Of a stretch of DNA of 64,000 nt, positions 51,917 to 62,862 are shown in pieces; within the stretch, counting starts at the first letter, position 1; the number at the start of each line of letters is the position of its first letter. Location of the stretch: positions 63,855,957 to 63,919,956 of the forward strand of contig NC_080428.1 in assembly GCF_029873635.1 (NCBI RefSeq), read 5' to 3'. The translations under genes were made by a program, and so were the position numbers. The notes beneath the pieces are model-generated. The model had not been told where the DNA came from, ran no database searches, and saw only the letters and a list, made by a program, of their open reading frames with translations. Source of the DNA: Malania oleifera (taxonomy: Eukaryota > Streptophyta > Magnoliopsida > Santalales > Ximeniaceae).

Positions 51917-53911
51917 TGTTAGTTCTGGTGCAATCCCAAGAGGGGGTGAATTGGAGATTTAAAAATTCTTCTTAGGTTTATCTACTCCAACAATCAGTAT
52001 TATGCAACTTAAGAGCAGTCTAAGCAATTTCAAGCCCAAACAAATATTTAACCAATAAGCATAAACATACAAGTGCATAAAATAAGGTGCGAAAAGTAAA
52101 CTAACACCGGATATGTTATTGGGGTTCGGCCAATACTGCCTATGTCCCCGCCTTGGCTCACTAGTATAAGGATTTCACTACGGCTCACTTAACGGGTGGA
52201 GCGGCACCGGTTACAACCAGGTCAATTCACGGTACTGACCTCAACTTACACTTTACCAGAATGGTGCACCTAGTTTTTCTAACCGGGTCTAAACCAATCT
52301 GGAACTATTCTACAAAGCTAGTCTCCCTCTTCAGGCCCACGCCTGGAATACAAAAAATGTATATAAATTTTGCGTATAAGGAAATATGCTTCTTAACAAG
52401 CAGATATGTACCACAATATAGCTCAAATAATAATGCAAGCATAAATTATAGTAAATATGCTCAGTGCTTGACAATGTGTGCTAAACTCTTAATCTAGTGT
52501 AAATAAGAAATCAAGATTTGGAGTGGATTTCTAAGCAGACTTTGAACCACAATATGAAATATCACAATATCAGTTTAGGGTTTCAAAAGATGCTAGCAAG
52601 ATGATTCAAACAACCTCAACAATATGTTCTCAATATAAGTAACACAAGAGATGTTTGAATGTAGACTTGAAAAATATTTTTGCACACAAAAATACAGGCT
52701 AAGGTATCTTGCAATATCTAGGTAAGAACCACAAGCCTCTAAGTTTTCCCCACACAAGATTTATTAGATTAAATCAGTGGGAGAACTTATGCTTAACTCT
52801 CAATATCAAAATCAATGAACAAACAATACAAATAAGAGTATTAAGAAAAATGAAGTGGAGTATAAACACCCAAGCCACTCTCATAAAACTTGGATGATTA
52901 AAGAAATAGGTGTATGTCAGTGTATTAGAGTAGTTTGGATAAGATAGGATTTGGAAATTTGAGAGAGTTTTGGCTTAATCCTAATTGTTAATCCTCCTAA
53001 TTTTTGCAAAAGAACTTGTATATATAGGCAAGGGCAATTTTATGACCGTTCGGGACTTAATGGGCATTATTAAGAAGATTTTAAGTGAGTTTAATAAATT
53101 AACCCATTTTAACCCCTAATTACTAAGGTAAAAATAAAAACAACCTAAGAGTTTCAGGTGCCCGAGACCAAGTTCAATCGACCGAATAGACACAGCAAGA
53201 AAAGTTACTTTCATGGTTCGGGTGCTTGAATTTTAGTTCGATTTGCTGAAAGAGGCAATTCCTCAAAAAGACCGCATTTCGGGTGCTCGATTTGAAGTCA
53301 GTCTGTTGAACTCAGAAGTTCAGTCGCCCGAGGCTATTTTGAATGTGAGGTTCGGGCTGCCGAGTTGGTGGGAAAGTTCCTGACATAGGTTCGGTCGACC
53401 GTGGATGATATGTGTATTTTAGTTCGGTTTGCCAAATTTTGGTCAATCATGTTGATCGGTCAACGGTTCGGGCGCCCAAGGTGTTTTGTACACCAAGGGT
53501 TCGGTCACTCGACCACTCAACAATTTTTACCCTTTTAGTCCAATTATATTCTAGTTAATTCCCCTGATAAATTATGTGATATTGGGGACTTAGTGCACTA
53601 TGTGTAGGAACCTAAAGTCCAACTAAGGTTATGTTTAAGCATATCTACTTACCATAAATGATGCAGATTATTACAAGCCATATTGAGGTACAATTCATAA
53701 TTAAATTATAACCTAAAATAAATAATATAAAAATAATTACAAATACAACACAAATTTCTTTATTCTTTTGCGTGATCACAATACACCATCATGATGTAGC
53801 TTTCTGTTCAAATACACGCGTAGGGTGAACCTGCATGCAAGCTCATGACAAACGTCAGTACCAAATGTATTTGTTATTATCAAAACTGGGATATGACCAA
53901 CTAGGTCAATA
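51917..53911 (-). repeat. 5' LTR of Sire-A (1995 bp)
   Basis: Pairs with 29394-31372. The outer end is TCAATA instead of TCAACA, a single transition. The primer site lies directly inside it. Confidence 0.88.
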
Positions 53912-53916
53912 AACTT

Positions 53917-54782
53917 GGGTTCAGTAAAGCAGATAGATGCGAATCCCCTAAGATAAGCAACAAGGAACGTTGCGGTTATCTCAGTCGGAGTACATTAGCC
54001 GTTTTTTAAAGAGATTCAACGTAAGCAGTGCTAAAGCAGTGAATACCCCATTGGTTGGAGACTTCCGCCTCTCCAAGGATCAAACTCCCCAGATAGATGA
54101 AGAGAAGGACTTCATGGCTAAGGTACCTTACGCCTCAACCATTGGAAGTCTCATGTACGCCATGGTTTGTACCATACCATACATTAGACAATCAGTGGGA
54201 GCTGTCACCAGGTTCATGTCAAATCCAGGGAAGACATTAGGAAGTAGTGAAGTGGATCTTAAGGTACCTACGTGACACTATTGATAAGTGTCTATGTTTC
54301 GGTAAAGGAGATTTGAAAATTCAATGGTATGTAGATGCCAATTTTGTTGGTGAAGTTGATCACCGCAGAGCACCATCGAATTTGTGTTCACTGTTGGCAC
54401 AAAGGATTTTAGTTGGATATCACAGATACAAAATATTGTTGCCATATCCACTACAGAAGTTGAGTACATAGCAGTTATAGAAGCCAACAAAGAGATAATT
54501 TGGCTTCAAGGTTTATTGACCGAGCTTGGAATAAAGCAGGTGAGGAATGTTTTGCACAGCGATAGTCATAGTGCGATACATCTAGTAAAGAACTTTGAAT
54601 TTTATTCCAGAACCAAACACATATATTGGACTTCGTTATCATTTCCTCAGACTCTATTAAAGGACAGAGTGCTGGAACTTGAAAAAGTACAAGGTAGCAG
54701 GAATCCAGTAGACATGTTGACGAAGGTGATTACTACAAAGAAGTTGAAGTTGTGCTCAACTTCAGTTGGTCTTCATGCTTGA
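53917..54782 (+). pseudogene. copia-A pol, second part (end of RT, RNase H)
   Basis: This continues the RT frame cut at 29388: LSQSEYISRFLKRFN, VNTPLVGDFRLSK, MAKVPYAS.IGSLMYAMVCT, then RNase H (WILRYLRDT, STTEVEYIAVIEANKEIIWL, GNVLHSDSHSAIHL-like). Two frames are needed between 54240 and 54400, so a frameshift is present. It ends at 54782, 55 bp before the polypurine tract. Confidence 0.85.
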
Positions 54783-54837
54783 AGACATATTTGAGCACAT
54801 CATTTACCTATATATTGGATGAGATGGTGTCTCCATC

Positions 54838-54851
54838 TCAAAGTGGGAGAT
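54838..54851 (+). other. Polypurine tract of copia-A
   Basis: A CAAAGTGGGAGATT-type purine run lies directly before TGTTGAGCTGCA, the LTR start. Confidence 0.75.
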
Positions 54852-54863
54852 TGTTGAGCTGCA

Positions 54864-54913
54864 GGGAGAGACTGAGGGAGTTAGTGGGAGAGAAGTTGAA
54901 AACAGAGAGGCAG

Positions 54914-54960
<47 letters not shown>

Positions 54961-55554
54961 CCAGAGAGACAAAGAGAAAGAGAACGGCAAGGGAGAGAAA
55001 GGGAGACAAGGGAAGGGGAGAAGAGAGGGAAAGTGAAAAGAAAGGGGAGAATGGTGCGCGGGGCACAGCAGAAAAGGGGGAGAAGAAAAGATTAAATAGA
55101 AAGGGGGAGGAAACCCTACGACCCAGCCGACTTACCTGTTTGAAAGATGCAGGCCGGGTCACATCACTGTTTTTTATTTTTATTTTTATTTTTATTTATT
55201 TTTCTTTTTTGTAAATCACGACCAATTTTGACCTTCATGGAGCTCGTTTCTCTCAAAGTTAAAAACATGGAAGTTGTAGATAATCCTCTTGTCTTTCTCC
55301 AAAAATTTGAAGCATCTCGATTGAAACTCGAATAGGAAAGGTATGCGTGAATTACAAACTAGTACCGGTTTTGGCTCCTGGGAATTTTCATGTGATAAAA
55401 AATTACTAAAAATTTATAAATTGTTTAGTAAAACTCAAAAATCATAAATATGACACTTTGTTAGAATATTGAGAGTAATTAGGCATTTAATTAAAAATAT
55501 AGGCCTTAATGACCAGATTAAGATGTCTAATTACGCAGTTTTAGCGCACAATCA
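54864..55554 (-). repeat. Truncated 3' LTR of Athila-B
   Basis: It aligns with 60523-61204 from GGGAGAGACT onward, including ATTTTGACCTTCATGGAG and the GA run (54918-54959). Confidence 0.85.
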
Positions 55555-57209
55555 CACCCCCAACTAATGTTTTGCTAGTCTTTAGAAATTAACATGAATG
55601 AATTTCAAGGCGGTACCCACAAATATGAACTCCAGCAGTCATGAAATGAATGCACATGTGACACAACCATACCGTTTCACATACAAGAATATAACTGAAT
55701 TTCACAATAACTTATTCATATTCAATGCACACAACTTCGAAGCACGTCACTCATGCAAGTTTCATCATTTATATAGCAATTAAGAACAGTATACTCACAT
55801 GAAGTTGACCAATGGTACCATTCAGAGTTAATGCGGTCATATAAGTTCGAGTATAAATAGGTAAACTCTCAAGGTGTGTGTGATGTGTGTGATTCAGTAC
55901 ACCTAGGATACCAATGGACACCTACAAAATGGTCTCTTTGACTCAACCTAATTGGTATACCCTCAAGAACACTTAAAAGGAATGGGTTCACTCGTCATAT
56001 ATGAGGAGGAGTGTCGCGATCAAACATTCCACATACTAAAAGGAACAACGCTAAGTATATGGAGTGGACTAGTTTGAGAAGGATCTAGCCTATCAATGAG
56101 GTATCGGGTCCTTCACCATAGCATCTTCTCACCTACTCGTCATATCCAACCGAGACCACCCTAAATCAACTTATTCACAAACTTGTCGTAAAATACATCT
56201 AAGGCATTAACCGGTTGAAGAATCTTCGTTCGTGGAGAACATGTGTCATGTCCTTGACTTTTTTGTAGTATTTTTGTGGAGCTGGAATTAGCATTTCATT
56301 TCATGTGCATTTCTATTTCTTATTCTTTCTTTTGCTCATTCTTCATTTTCTGTCTTTTCTTGATCGATTAGGACAATCATTACACTTCGTTTGTTATCTT
56401 CATACCATTAATGGGAATTGAGCTCAAACAGTGGTCCATGAACTAAGTCTATCTCTAGGGGTGGCTCAGCCTTCACATCTTGAGTAGGCTACAAGACCTA
56501 GGTTTCTATCTCCCCACTAGATGTCACCTCTAGACTAGCAAATCAAAAACAGAGACTAGTGTACAAAGGATTGTCCAGAAGAAAAGAGAATTGAGTTCCA
56601 TGAACTATGATTTAATGTTAACGCTCAAAAGGACGATAAATAGCTCAAGGATATCTCACAAGGCGTCATAGTCGCCACAAGTGTTCTCTCAGTGCTCAAA
56701 GGAAACCCTAAGTGCAATGAATCACATGTATGTGTTTATTCAGTCTTGTGAGATACTGTGCAGATACAAGAAATTATATAGCCAGATTAGCACAAGTGTA
56801 CTACCAATCAATTCTTCATGGAGTTACAAAATCATATAAAGAAAAATTACGCATTAATGACTCAAGTGTGTAATTCTTATGTTATATGCAAGTATGTGAA
56901 GGGTATAATTCAGTGTTAAGCATGACATAACTCAGTGTAATTCCTCTCTACTCTTCTTTTCTTTCCCTCTTTATGAAATTGTTATATATATATATATATA
57001 ACCTAGTACGTATGCATGCACAGTGTCGCGTGCGAATGCTCACCCCCCAACTAAAGTGGAACATTGTCCTCAATATGAAAGCATAGGGAAAATAGAAAAA
57101 TTGTGCACAGAAGAAATAGGGTGTACCTGGGTGACGAAGTAATGGAAAGTGGAAGCTGGACTACAAGAAAGTAGACCTGAAAATTAACTAAAAATAAAAT
57201 AAGGTAAAA
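55555..57209 (-). other. Athila-B non-coding 3' region
   Basis: It starts on the + strand with CACCCCCAACTAATG (polypurine tract on the minus strand). It has no ORF of note, is related to 46607-48391, and holds a short (AT)n run at 56980-57000. Confidence 0.65.
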
Positions 57210-58899
57210 CAAAATGAAAAGAAGGAAAAAAAAAACATCACAGTTGTTCGGCAGAGGCTTTGGAGGAATTTCGTATAGTGGGTGTAGTTCTATAAATTGT
57301 ACCAGCGGGTCTCCAAATTTGAGTGGCCACAATGAATTAGTCGTCATACCTACACGAAAGTCAACCTCAAATCAATTAATATTCATCAAAATACCAGACA
57401 ATACGTGTGTAGATCGATTTTCTTGTTTTAACAAGAAAGGGTCTTTATTCAACATATTTTCCAGGAAATTTACTTCTTTTCAAACTGGTATTTGAGGAAA
57501 AGTTATTGGAACAGTTACCTTGAGTTCTTCAAAAGCATTAACATTAAAAGTTTTACCTAGTTCCTTGAAAGTAAAACATTCACCATTCTACTCACCCTCT
57601 TTATCGACTGTACCAATTATCTTACCATTGCAGGGAGCTACTTCAGCATTAAGCTCCTTGACATCTAACTCAGTCGAGAGTGACGGTTCCACGATTACCA
57701 AGCTCTGAGTATGAGGTACCACATGTTGGTACTCCTTATTAATGTCAACCTCCTCACTAACTGACTAATTCACTTCTAGGCCCGTTTCCTCTGATTTTTT
57801 TTGGACCTCATCTGTTTCAGTCGTAACTTTAGGTGTCGGGACAGTTGATTATCTGCCAATGAGCATTTTAGGTTGGGGAACTTTCTTCCCGCTTCTCGAA
57901 GTAATGTCGGCCTCTACTGTCTTATGGAGAACATCGTGTATTTGTTGTTGTTGTTGCTGGTACTTTTGATGAGGTTCCACAGGTAATTCCTCTTTTTCTA
58001 AGATGTCCAACTGCGTGCTCATCGCATTAATGACATCCCACAATTCATTATGATGATTGACTTGAGTTTGCATGAATTGTTGGAGCATGTTCTCCATCCA
58101 TGTCATGCTATCCTCAAAAAGTCCTAACGGCGTACAGCTCTGAGAGATCTGTTGTGACTAATATTGAGGTGGAGGATTGTCTGGATAGTATGTCGGCTCA
58201 TATGCATCTCTACCATTGATTGTGCTGATAGGGTGTACTGTCATGGGTGCCTGATTATATTATGTATTCCTCTGTGGGTTACTTTCAGTTGAGTAATCAA
58301 AGAATGATAGTACCTGATCTGGATCCTCGCTGAAGGGTTCCCCATTGCACATGGTGTGGACAAAGTACTTGCAGTCAGGGGGTAACAGTAGTATAAAAAT
58401 AATCAGCTCTCCATGAGTCAAATCCGTGATGTGGACAAGTACTTAGCAGATCCTTAAATCGCTCCCAGCAAGCCCAAAATGTCTCGTCACCCTGCTGCAC
58501 AAACTGAATAATCTATTCCTGCAAAAATTGAGTTTTTTGTAAGGGACAAAACGTATGCAAAAATTCGCGCTCCATATCAGCCCAATTAGTGATAGAGTGA
58601 GGTCTTAAGGAATGAAACCACATATGTGCCGCATCCTGCACAGAAACAATAAATAAACGCAGTCTAGTAGATTCATCAGTTGTAGCATGAGAGAAAAACA
58701 TATTACAAGTTAACTCGAACTTTGATAAGTGCTGATAAGAGTACTCAGATTCTATCCCATAGAACCGGGGTAGCAATGACGTCCTCCTGCGTTGCATTAT
58801 GAAATTAAATTCTTCATTAGGTAGAACAATGGAAGAGGGTGCAGTGGCGTATTCAAGTTGCAAAAAGTCCATTATCGTGCGTGGTGCAGGTGCAGTCAT
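57210..58899 (-). pseudogene. Athila-B gag-like ORF
   Basis: The ATG at 58899 opens MTAPAPRTIMDF. The first 128 codons are intact and include FNFIMQRRRTSLLPRFYG, YQHLSKFELTCNMFF and LRPHSITNWADMEREFLH. After a stop the frame continues through ETFWACWERFKDLLS. A frameshift region follows, then a Q-rich segment (57849-58106, KYQQQQQQIHD) and the tail LWPLKFGDPLVQFIELHPLY near 57300. It parallels the Athila-A ORF step by step. Confidence 0.8.
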
Positions 58900-59015
58900 A
58901 TTTATGTGCTTATTTATTTTATTTTTTCAAAACTCAAATTTTTTTCTTTTTTTTTTCATAAGACTAATTAAAATAATGGAAAAAAAAAATGCTAATTTGA
59001 GACTAAGATCGACAT

Positions 59016-59033
59016 TCCCCAGCAATGGCGCCA
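59016..59033 (-). other. Primer binding site of Athila-B (tRNA-Asp type)
   Basis: The minus strand reads TGGCGCCATTGCTGGGGA, matching the Athila tRNA-Asp site at 16 of 18 positions, with two transitions. Six bases separate it from the LTR. Confidence 0.82.
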
Positions 59034-59830
59034 AAAACTTGACTCACTCGAAAAATGAATAGGACGGAAGCTATCCCAAGTATAAGAGTTACGTCGTGTA
59101 ATACTCAGCCCAAATGCTAGATCGTCTCCCTAGGGAATGTGTTTTAATCTCAAATTTTACGTTTCCCAATCAAAAAATAAGAGGTTATTGAACTCGGTTC
59201 AGATTCGAGATTTTCAAGATTGGTTGATACTTATTGTAACAAATCAAATGAACACGCAAATTAAAACTCTAAACCTAGCATGCACTAAATTAAAGAGCAA
59301 AAATGGAAACCCTACGTCTAATTAGGCAAGCATCGAAACACGTGTTAACTAAAAACGGTAACTTTGAATACGGAATTAAAACACGCAATAACAAAGCTCA
59401 TTCAAACACATACGCAGACAATAAAAATTGAACCTTTAACACGAATCAAGAACTTAAACCAAAACGCAAACAAAAATCTAATGCTTAAACGATAACGAAA
59501 CACAATAAAAATACGAACTTTGATAAAACCAACCCTAATTAAATCGAACTTCAGAAAAAATTAAATCTAAAAAAACAACTAATTTAATTTCTTAAACAAA
59601 ACCAATTTTTTTTTCCTTTTTATAGTTTATTCCCTTCTTCTTTTTTTTTTTTTAGAACAAGACCAGATTTCACTTATCAAATAACTCGAATTAAACCCAA
59701 GCTAAAATTACTTGAGAAAATAATTAAATAATTAAACTGCAATAATAAGAAAACAATTTAAATAATTTTCAAAATTTAAACTTTTCAAACAAACTTCAAT
59801 AAAACTTAAATCAATATTCAATTAGTTAAT

Positions 59831-60036
59831 GGGGTGGTTCATGTGGTAATGCGGGCTGCAGGAGTGCCTTTCACAAGGTCAGGGGTTCAAACCCTCCCGG
59901 GCTCGTTTCCGTCCCTGGACTCCTGAATTTACCCTCCCTTTGGAGTTGTGGGGTCAACTTCAAGGGGCGCAGGATTAGTCACGTGGACCGTAAAACGGAC
60001 GGGTGGATACCCGGTGCGTATTCCAAAAAAAAACAA
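59831..60036 (+). mobile_element. tRNA-derived SINE inside the Athila-B LTR
   Basis: GGGGTGGTTCATGTGGTAAT carries an A-box-like start, and GGGTTCAAACCC (59883-59894) is a good B box about 45 bp on. The body ends GGTGCGTATTCC plus an A run. It is far less AT-rich than the LTR around it and absent from the Athila-A LTRs. It is not the same family as the SINE at 12845-13080. The TSD is not clear. Confidence 0.62.
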
Positions 60037-60568
60037 TAAAAAAAAGAAGAAACGATGAAAGAGAGAGAGAGAGAGAGAGGGATAGAGAGAGAAAAAGAAA
60101 ACATAGCCCAGATTGCCGCGGTGCTCGGGTTCTGGTGTGGCTATTGCTGTGGTCTTTGGCTAAAGCTGGGGAGGTGCTCGGGTGGCTGTGCTTCCAGCAG
60201 GTAGCAGGTTGCTTCTGTGGTGCTACAAGGAGAAGCTGGTGGTCTCGGCTGGTCTCAGCTGCTGTAGAGGGGAGCCGCTGGTGTGGTGCTCGGAGGGACC
60301 TCTTGGCTGGAGTTGCGGTGGTCGTGGAGGACTGCCGGATTGAGGAGTGGCTGAGGGCTTCGACCGGAGCAGAGGGTCTTCAGGTGGTTGCTGTGGTTGA
60401 TGCTCGGTCGGGTGGAAGCAGAGGGAAGGCCGGGAAATAGAGCAAGGGATTGAGAAAGAGAGGGAGCCGAGAGACAGGGAGGGAGTAAGAACAGAAAGAA
60501 AGCAAGACAAGAGGGAGAAGGGAGAGACTAAGGGAGTTAGCGGGAGAGAAGCTGAAAATAGAGAGGCT

Positions 60569-60569
<1 letters not shown>

Positions 60570-60636
<67 letters not shown>
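60570..60636 (+). repeat. (GA)n microsatellite in the Athila-B 5' LTR
   Basis: A GA run broken once by GAGGAGA. It corresponds to 54918-54959 in the truncated LTR. Confidence 0.95.
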
Positions 60637-60641
<5 letters not shown>

Positions 60642-61204
60642 GAAGAGAGAGAGAGAGGGAGACAAGGGAAGGGGAGAAGAGAGGGAAAAGGAAAAGAAAG
60701 GGGAGAATGGTCCACAGGGCACGCCAGAAAAGGGGGAGAAGTAGAGATTAAATAGAAAGGGAGAGGAGAGCCCTACGACCCAGCCGGCTAACCCGTTTGA
60801 AAGATGCTCACATCACTGCTTTTTATTTTTATTTTTATTTTTATTATTTTTTATTTTTTTTGCAATCACGCCCAATTTTGACCTTCATGGAGTCCGTTTC
60901 TCTCAAAATTTAAAATACAAAAGTTGTAGATAATCCTCTCATCTTTCTCCAAAAATTTGAATCGTCTCGATCGGAACTCGAACGAGAAAGTTATGTGCGA
61001 ATTATGAACTGGTGCCGGTTTTGGTTCCATAGAATTTTTCTGCAATAAAAAATTACCAAAAATTTATAAATTGTTAAATAAAACTCAGAAATCATAAATA
61101 TGGCATTTTTTTAGAATATTGAGAGTAATTAGGAATTTAATTAAAAATATAAGTCCTAATGACCAGATTAAGATGTCTAATTACGCAGTTTTAGCGCGTA
61201 ATCA

Positions 61205-62307
61205 TAGACCCTCTGAGGCAACAATGCTTAAGACTGATTTGATGGTTGTTAGCTTCACAATTGGTGCAAAGATGTTGGTGTAGTTGATTCCTTCCTTCTG
61301 CTCGAAGCCTTTGACTACCAATCGGGCCTTGTACCTCCTAGAGCCATCATGCTCCTCTTTGATCTTGTACACCTACTTGTTGTGAAGAACTTTTTTACCT
61401 TTGGGCAACTTAGCTTCCCACGTTTTGTTAGAGGTGAGAAATTTCATCTCGTCCTTCATTGCTTGCTCCCATTTGCTTGAATCTCCCACCTGATATGCTT
61501 TATCATAGCATTCGAGCTCTCCTCCATCTGTAAGAAGTAAATAATTCATATACCTTTTATTTGGAACATGGGGTCGAGAAGATCTCCTAAGCTCTAGATT
61601 TGGAGTAGAAGGTGGTGGTGTGACGATTTGCTTCACAGGTCCTCCGCCTAAGGATTTTTGGCATTTTGCTGTTGTGTCCCGACACCTTCTGGGACATCAT
61701 CCAAGTTTACATAAGTTGTTTCATTTTAAACTGGTTCAGTGGGTTCTGTTGTGTGTTTGTCCATGTACATCACTTTTTTTTTTTTATTGAAAATCACATC
61801 TCTACTTTTGATCACCTTCTTGTTCACATCATCCCAAATGCGATACCTATACTTATCTTCCCCATAGCCGACAAAGGTGCATTTTTGGGACTTTGGATCA
61901 AGCTTGTTTCTAACATGATCACTAATATGCATATATGCAACAACACCAAAAACTTTCAAATGTGAAAGTTTCACCTCTTTTTCGCTCCATGCTTCTTCTA
62001 GTAATCTGTGGTCCAATGGTACTGATGGACTCCTTTTAATCAAGTATGTTGTTGTGTTGACTGACTCTGCCCATAACTACTTTGGTAGGCCTGACTGCAT
62101 ACGCATGCTTCTGACTTTTTTCAGTCAACGATCGGTTCATTCACTTAGCTACACCGTTGTGCTGGGGTGTACCTAGTACAGTTTTTTCCCATCCTAATAC
62201 CATGCTTAAAGTAAAATTTCTTGAACCTGATGTCTTTATACTCACCACCGTTGTTGGTTCTCAGCTTCTTGATTTTTAAACTAGTTTCATTTTCAACCAT
62301 TACTTTC
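61205..62307 (-). pseudogene. copia-B: Tnt1-like copia pol fragment (integrase end to start of RT)
   Basis: This is the same family as copia-A but on the minus strand. Order from high to low coordinate: integrase part (NETSLKIKKLRTNNGGEYKD), PSVPLDHRLLEEAWSEKEVK with LSHLKVFGVVAYMHISDHV and FVGYGEDKYRYRIWDDVNKK (61726-62043), the linker LRRSSRPHVPNKRYMNYLL (61373-61636), and the start of RT to about 61205, where Athila-B interrupts it. Frameshifts are present, but in places it is better kept than copia-A. The 5' portion is cut off by the element at 62308. Confidence 0.85.
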
Positions 62308-62459
62308 TGTTGATTAAGGTGTAATCCCAGGAAAGGGGGGGGGGTGAGTTGGATATTCAAAAAAATAATTCACTTAATTTTCTTGTACACACTTCTTATA
62401 AGTTTACCAACTACTTCTAGTTGCTCAATTATATGTGAGTGTGGTAATCCTATCTATGC
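62308..62459 (-). repeat. Remnant of the Sire-B 3' LTR (about 150 bp)
   Basis: GTGTAATCCCAGGAAAGGGG through GTGGTAATCCTATCTATGC parallels 62863-63009. The match stops at TATCTATGC. Confidence 0.78.
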
Positions 62460-62807
62460 TACTTCTAACTTTTCTTAAATTTCTTTAGCTGAGTTACATG
62501 CCATTGCCCTATTAAATTCATTGACGTCTAGTGCACAGAAGAGTATATTCATGGCAGTGGCATTACTTTGAATTGACTTCCAATCCTCTTCGGTATATTC
62601 ATCTTCAGTTTTAGGTACATTAATCTTATCAATTACTTTCATGGGTATGTGATTTCCCTTAGTCACAATTTTCCAAACTTTCCAATCTACGTTCAGTAAA
62701 TATATGTTCATCCTACATTTCCAATAGGTGTAATTCACACCACATAAAATGGGGGGTCTAGTGGATGAGTGTCCCTCACCAAATGGAGTTACACCAATGT
62801 GTGTCAT
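62460..62807 (-). pseudogene. Sire-B gag, N-terminal part
   Basis: The ATG at 62807 opens MTHIGVTPFGEGHSSTRPP. The copia gag core follows (YWKCRMNIYLLNVDWKVWK, NVPKTEDEYTEEDW, ACNSAKEI), then it breaks off into LTR sequence. It is related to the Sire-A gag, which has WFWKV/CSSAKEIWDE-type blocks at the same places. Confidence 0.78.
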
Positions 62808-62848
62808 GTGATCGTTTTACAAATTAACTATCAAGTCTAAGTAAACCC

Positions 62849-62860
62849 GCTCTAATACCA
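62849..62860 (-). other. Primer binding site of Sire-B (initiator tRNA-Met)
   Basis: The minus strand reads TGGTATTAGAGC, one transition from the canonical site, two bases from the LTR. Confidence 0.78.
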
Positions 62861-62862
62861 AA

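Larger units (their letters stand above)
29394..53911 (-). mobile_element. Sirevirus-like Ty1/copia element (Sire-A), gag-only, TSD GACTT/AACTT
   Basis: LTRs lie at 29394-31372 and 51917-53911. On the minus strand they begin TGTTGACCTAG (decayed in the right copy) and end CTAACA. GACTT at 29389 and AACTT at 53912 flank the element, and removing it rejoins the copia-A RT frame. A tRNA-iMet primer site sits inside the right LTR edge, and a polypurine tract inside the left. A UBN2-type gag (43573-44842) and a 3' region with many polypurine-like tracts match Sireviruses. Without its two guests (34203-43567 and 44882-51898) it is about 8 kb. It has no protease, integrase or RT, so it needed help to move. 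Confidence 0.82.
25212..54863 (+). mobile_element. Tnt1-like Ty1/copia retrotransposon (copia-A), split by a nested Sirevirus-like element
   Basis: It has a 5' LTR at 25212-25612, a primer site, gag-pol in copia order, a polypurine tract and the first 12 bp of a 3' LTR (TGTTGAGCTGCA at 54852). Removing the insertion at 29394-53911 leaves about 5.1 kb, a normal copia size. The RT/RNase H and integrase residues resemble the Tnt1/Tork group. The element lies in intron 7 of the beta-glucosidase, in the same direction as the gene. The 3' LTR is cut off at 54864, where an unrelated Athila-like LTR fragment begins, so its right TSD is lost. Premature stops make it inactive. Confidence 0.85.
54864..61204 (-). 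mobile_element. Second gag-only Athila-like element (Athila-B), left LTR truncated
   Basis: The right (5') LTR at 59040-61204 is complete (minus TGATTACGCG to GTGAGTCA). The left (3') LTR at 54864-55554 matches only 60523-61204 and lacks about 1.5 kb. The primer site is at 59016-59033 and the polypurine tract at 55555-55568. The interior of about 3.5 kb has gag but no pol. The right flank is the RT of copia-B (opposite strand) and the left flank is the 3' LTR start of copia-A, so the left end is a rearrangement breakpoint, not an insertion boundary. Confidence 0.82.
59040..61204 (-). repeat. 5' LTR of Athila-B (2165 bp, includes a SINE)
   Basis: On the + strand it runs from TGACTCACTCG to GCGCGTAATCA. 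It includes the SINE at 59831-60036, a less AT-rich block (60105-60450), and GA runs (60060-60080 and 60570-60636). Confidence 0.82.
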
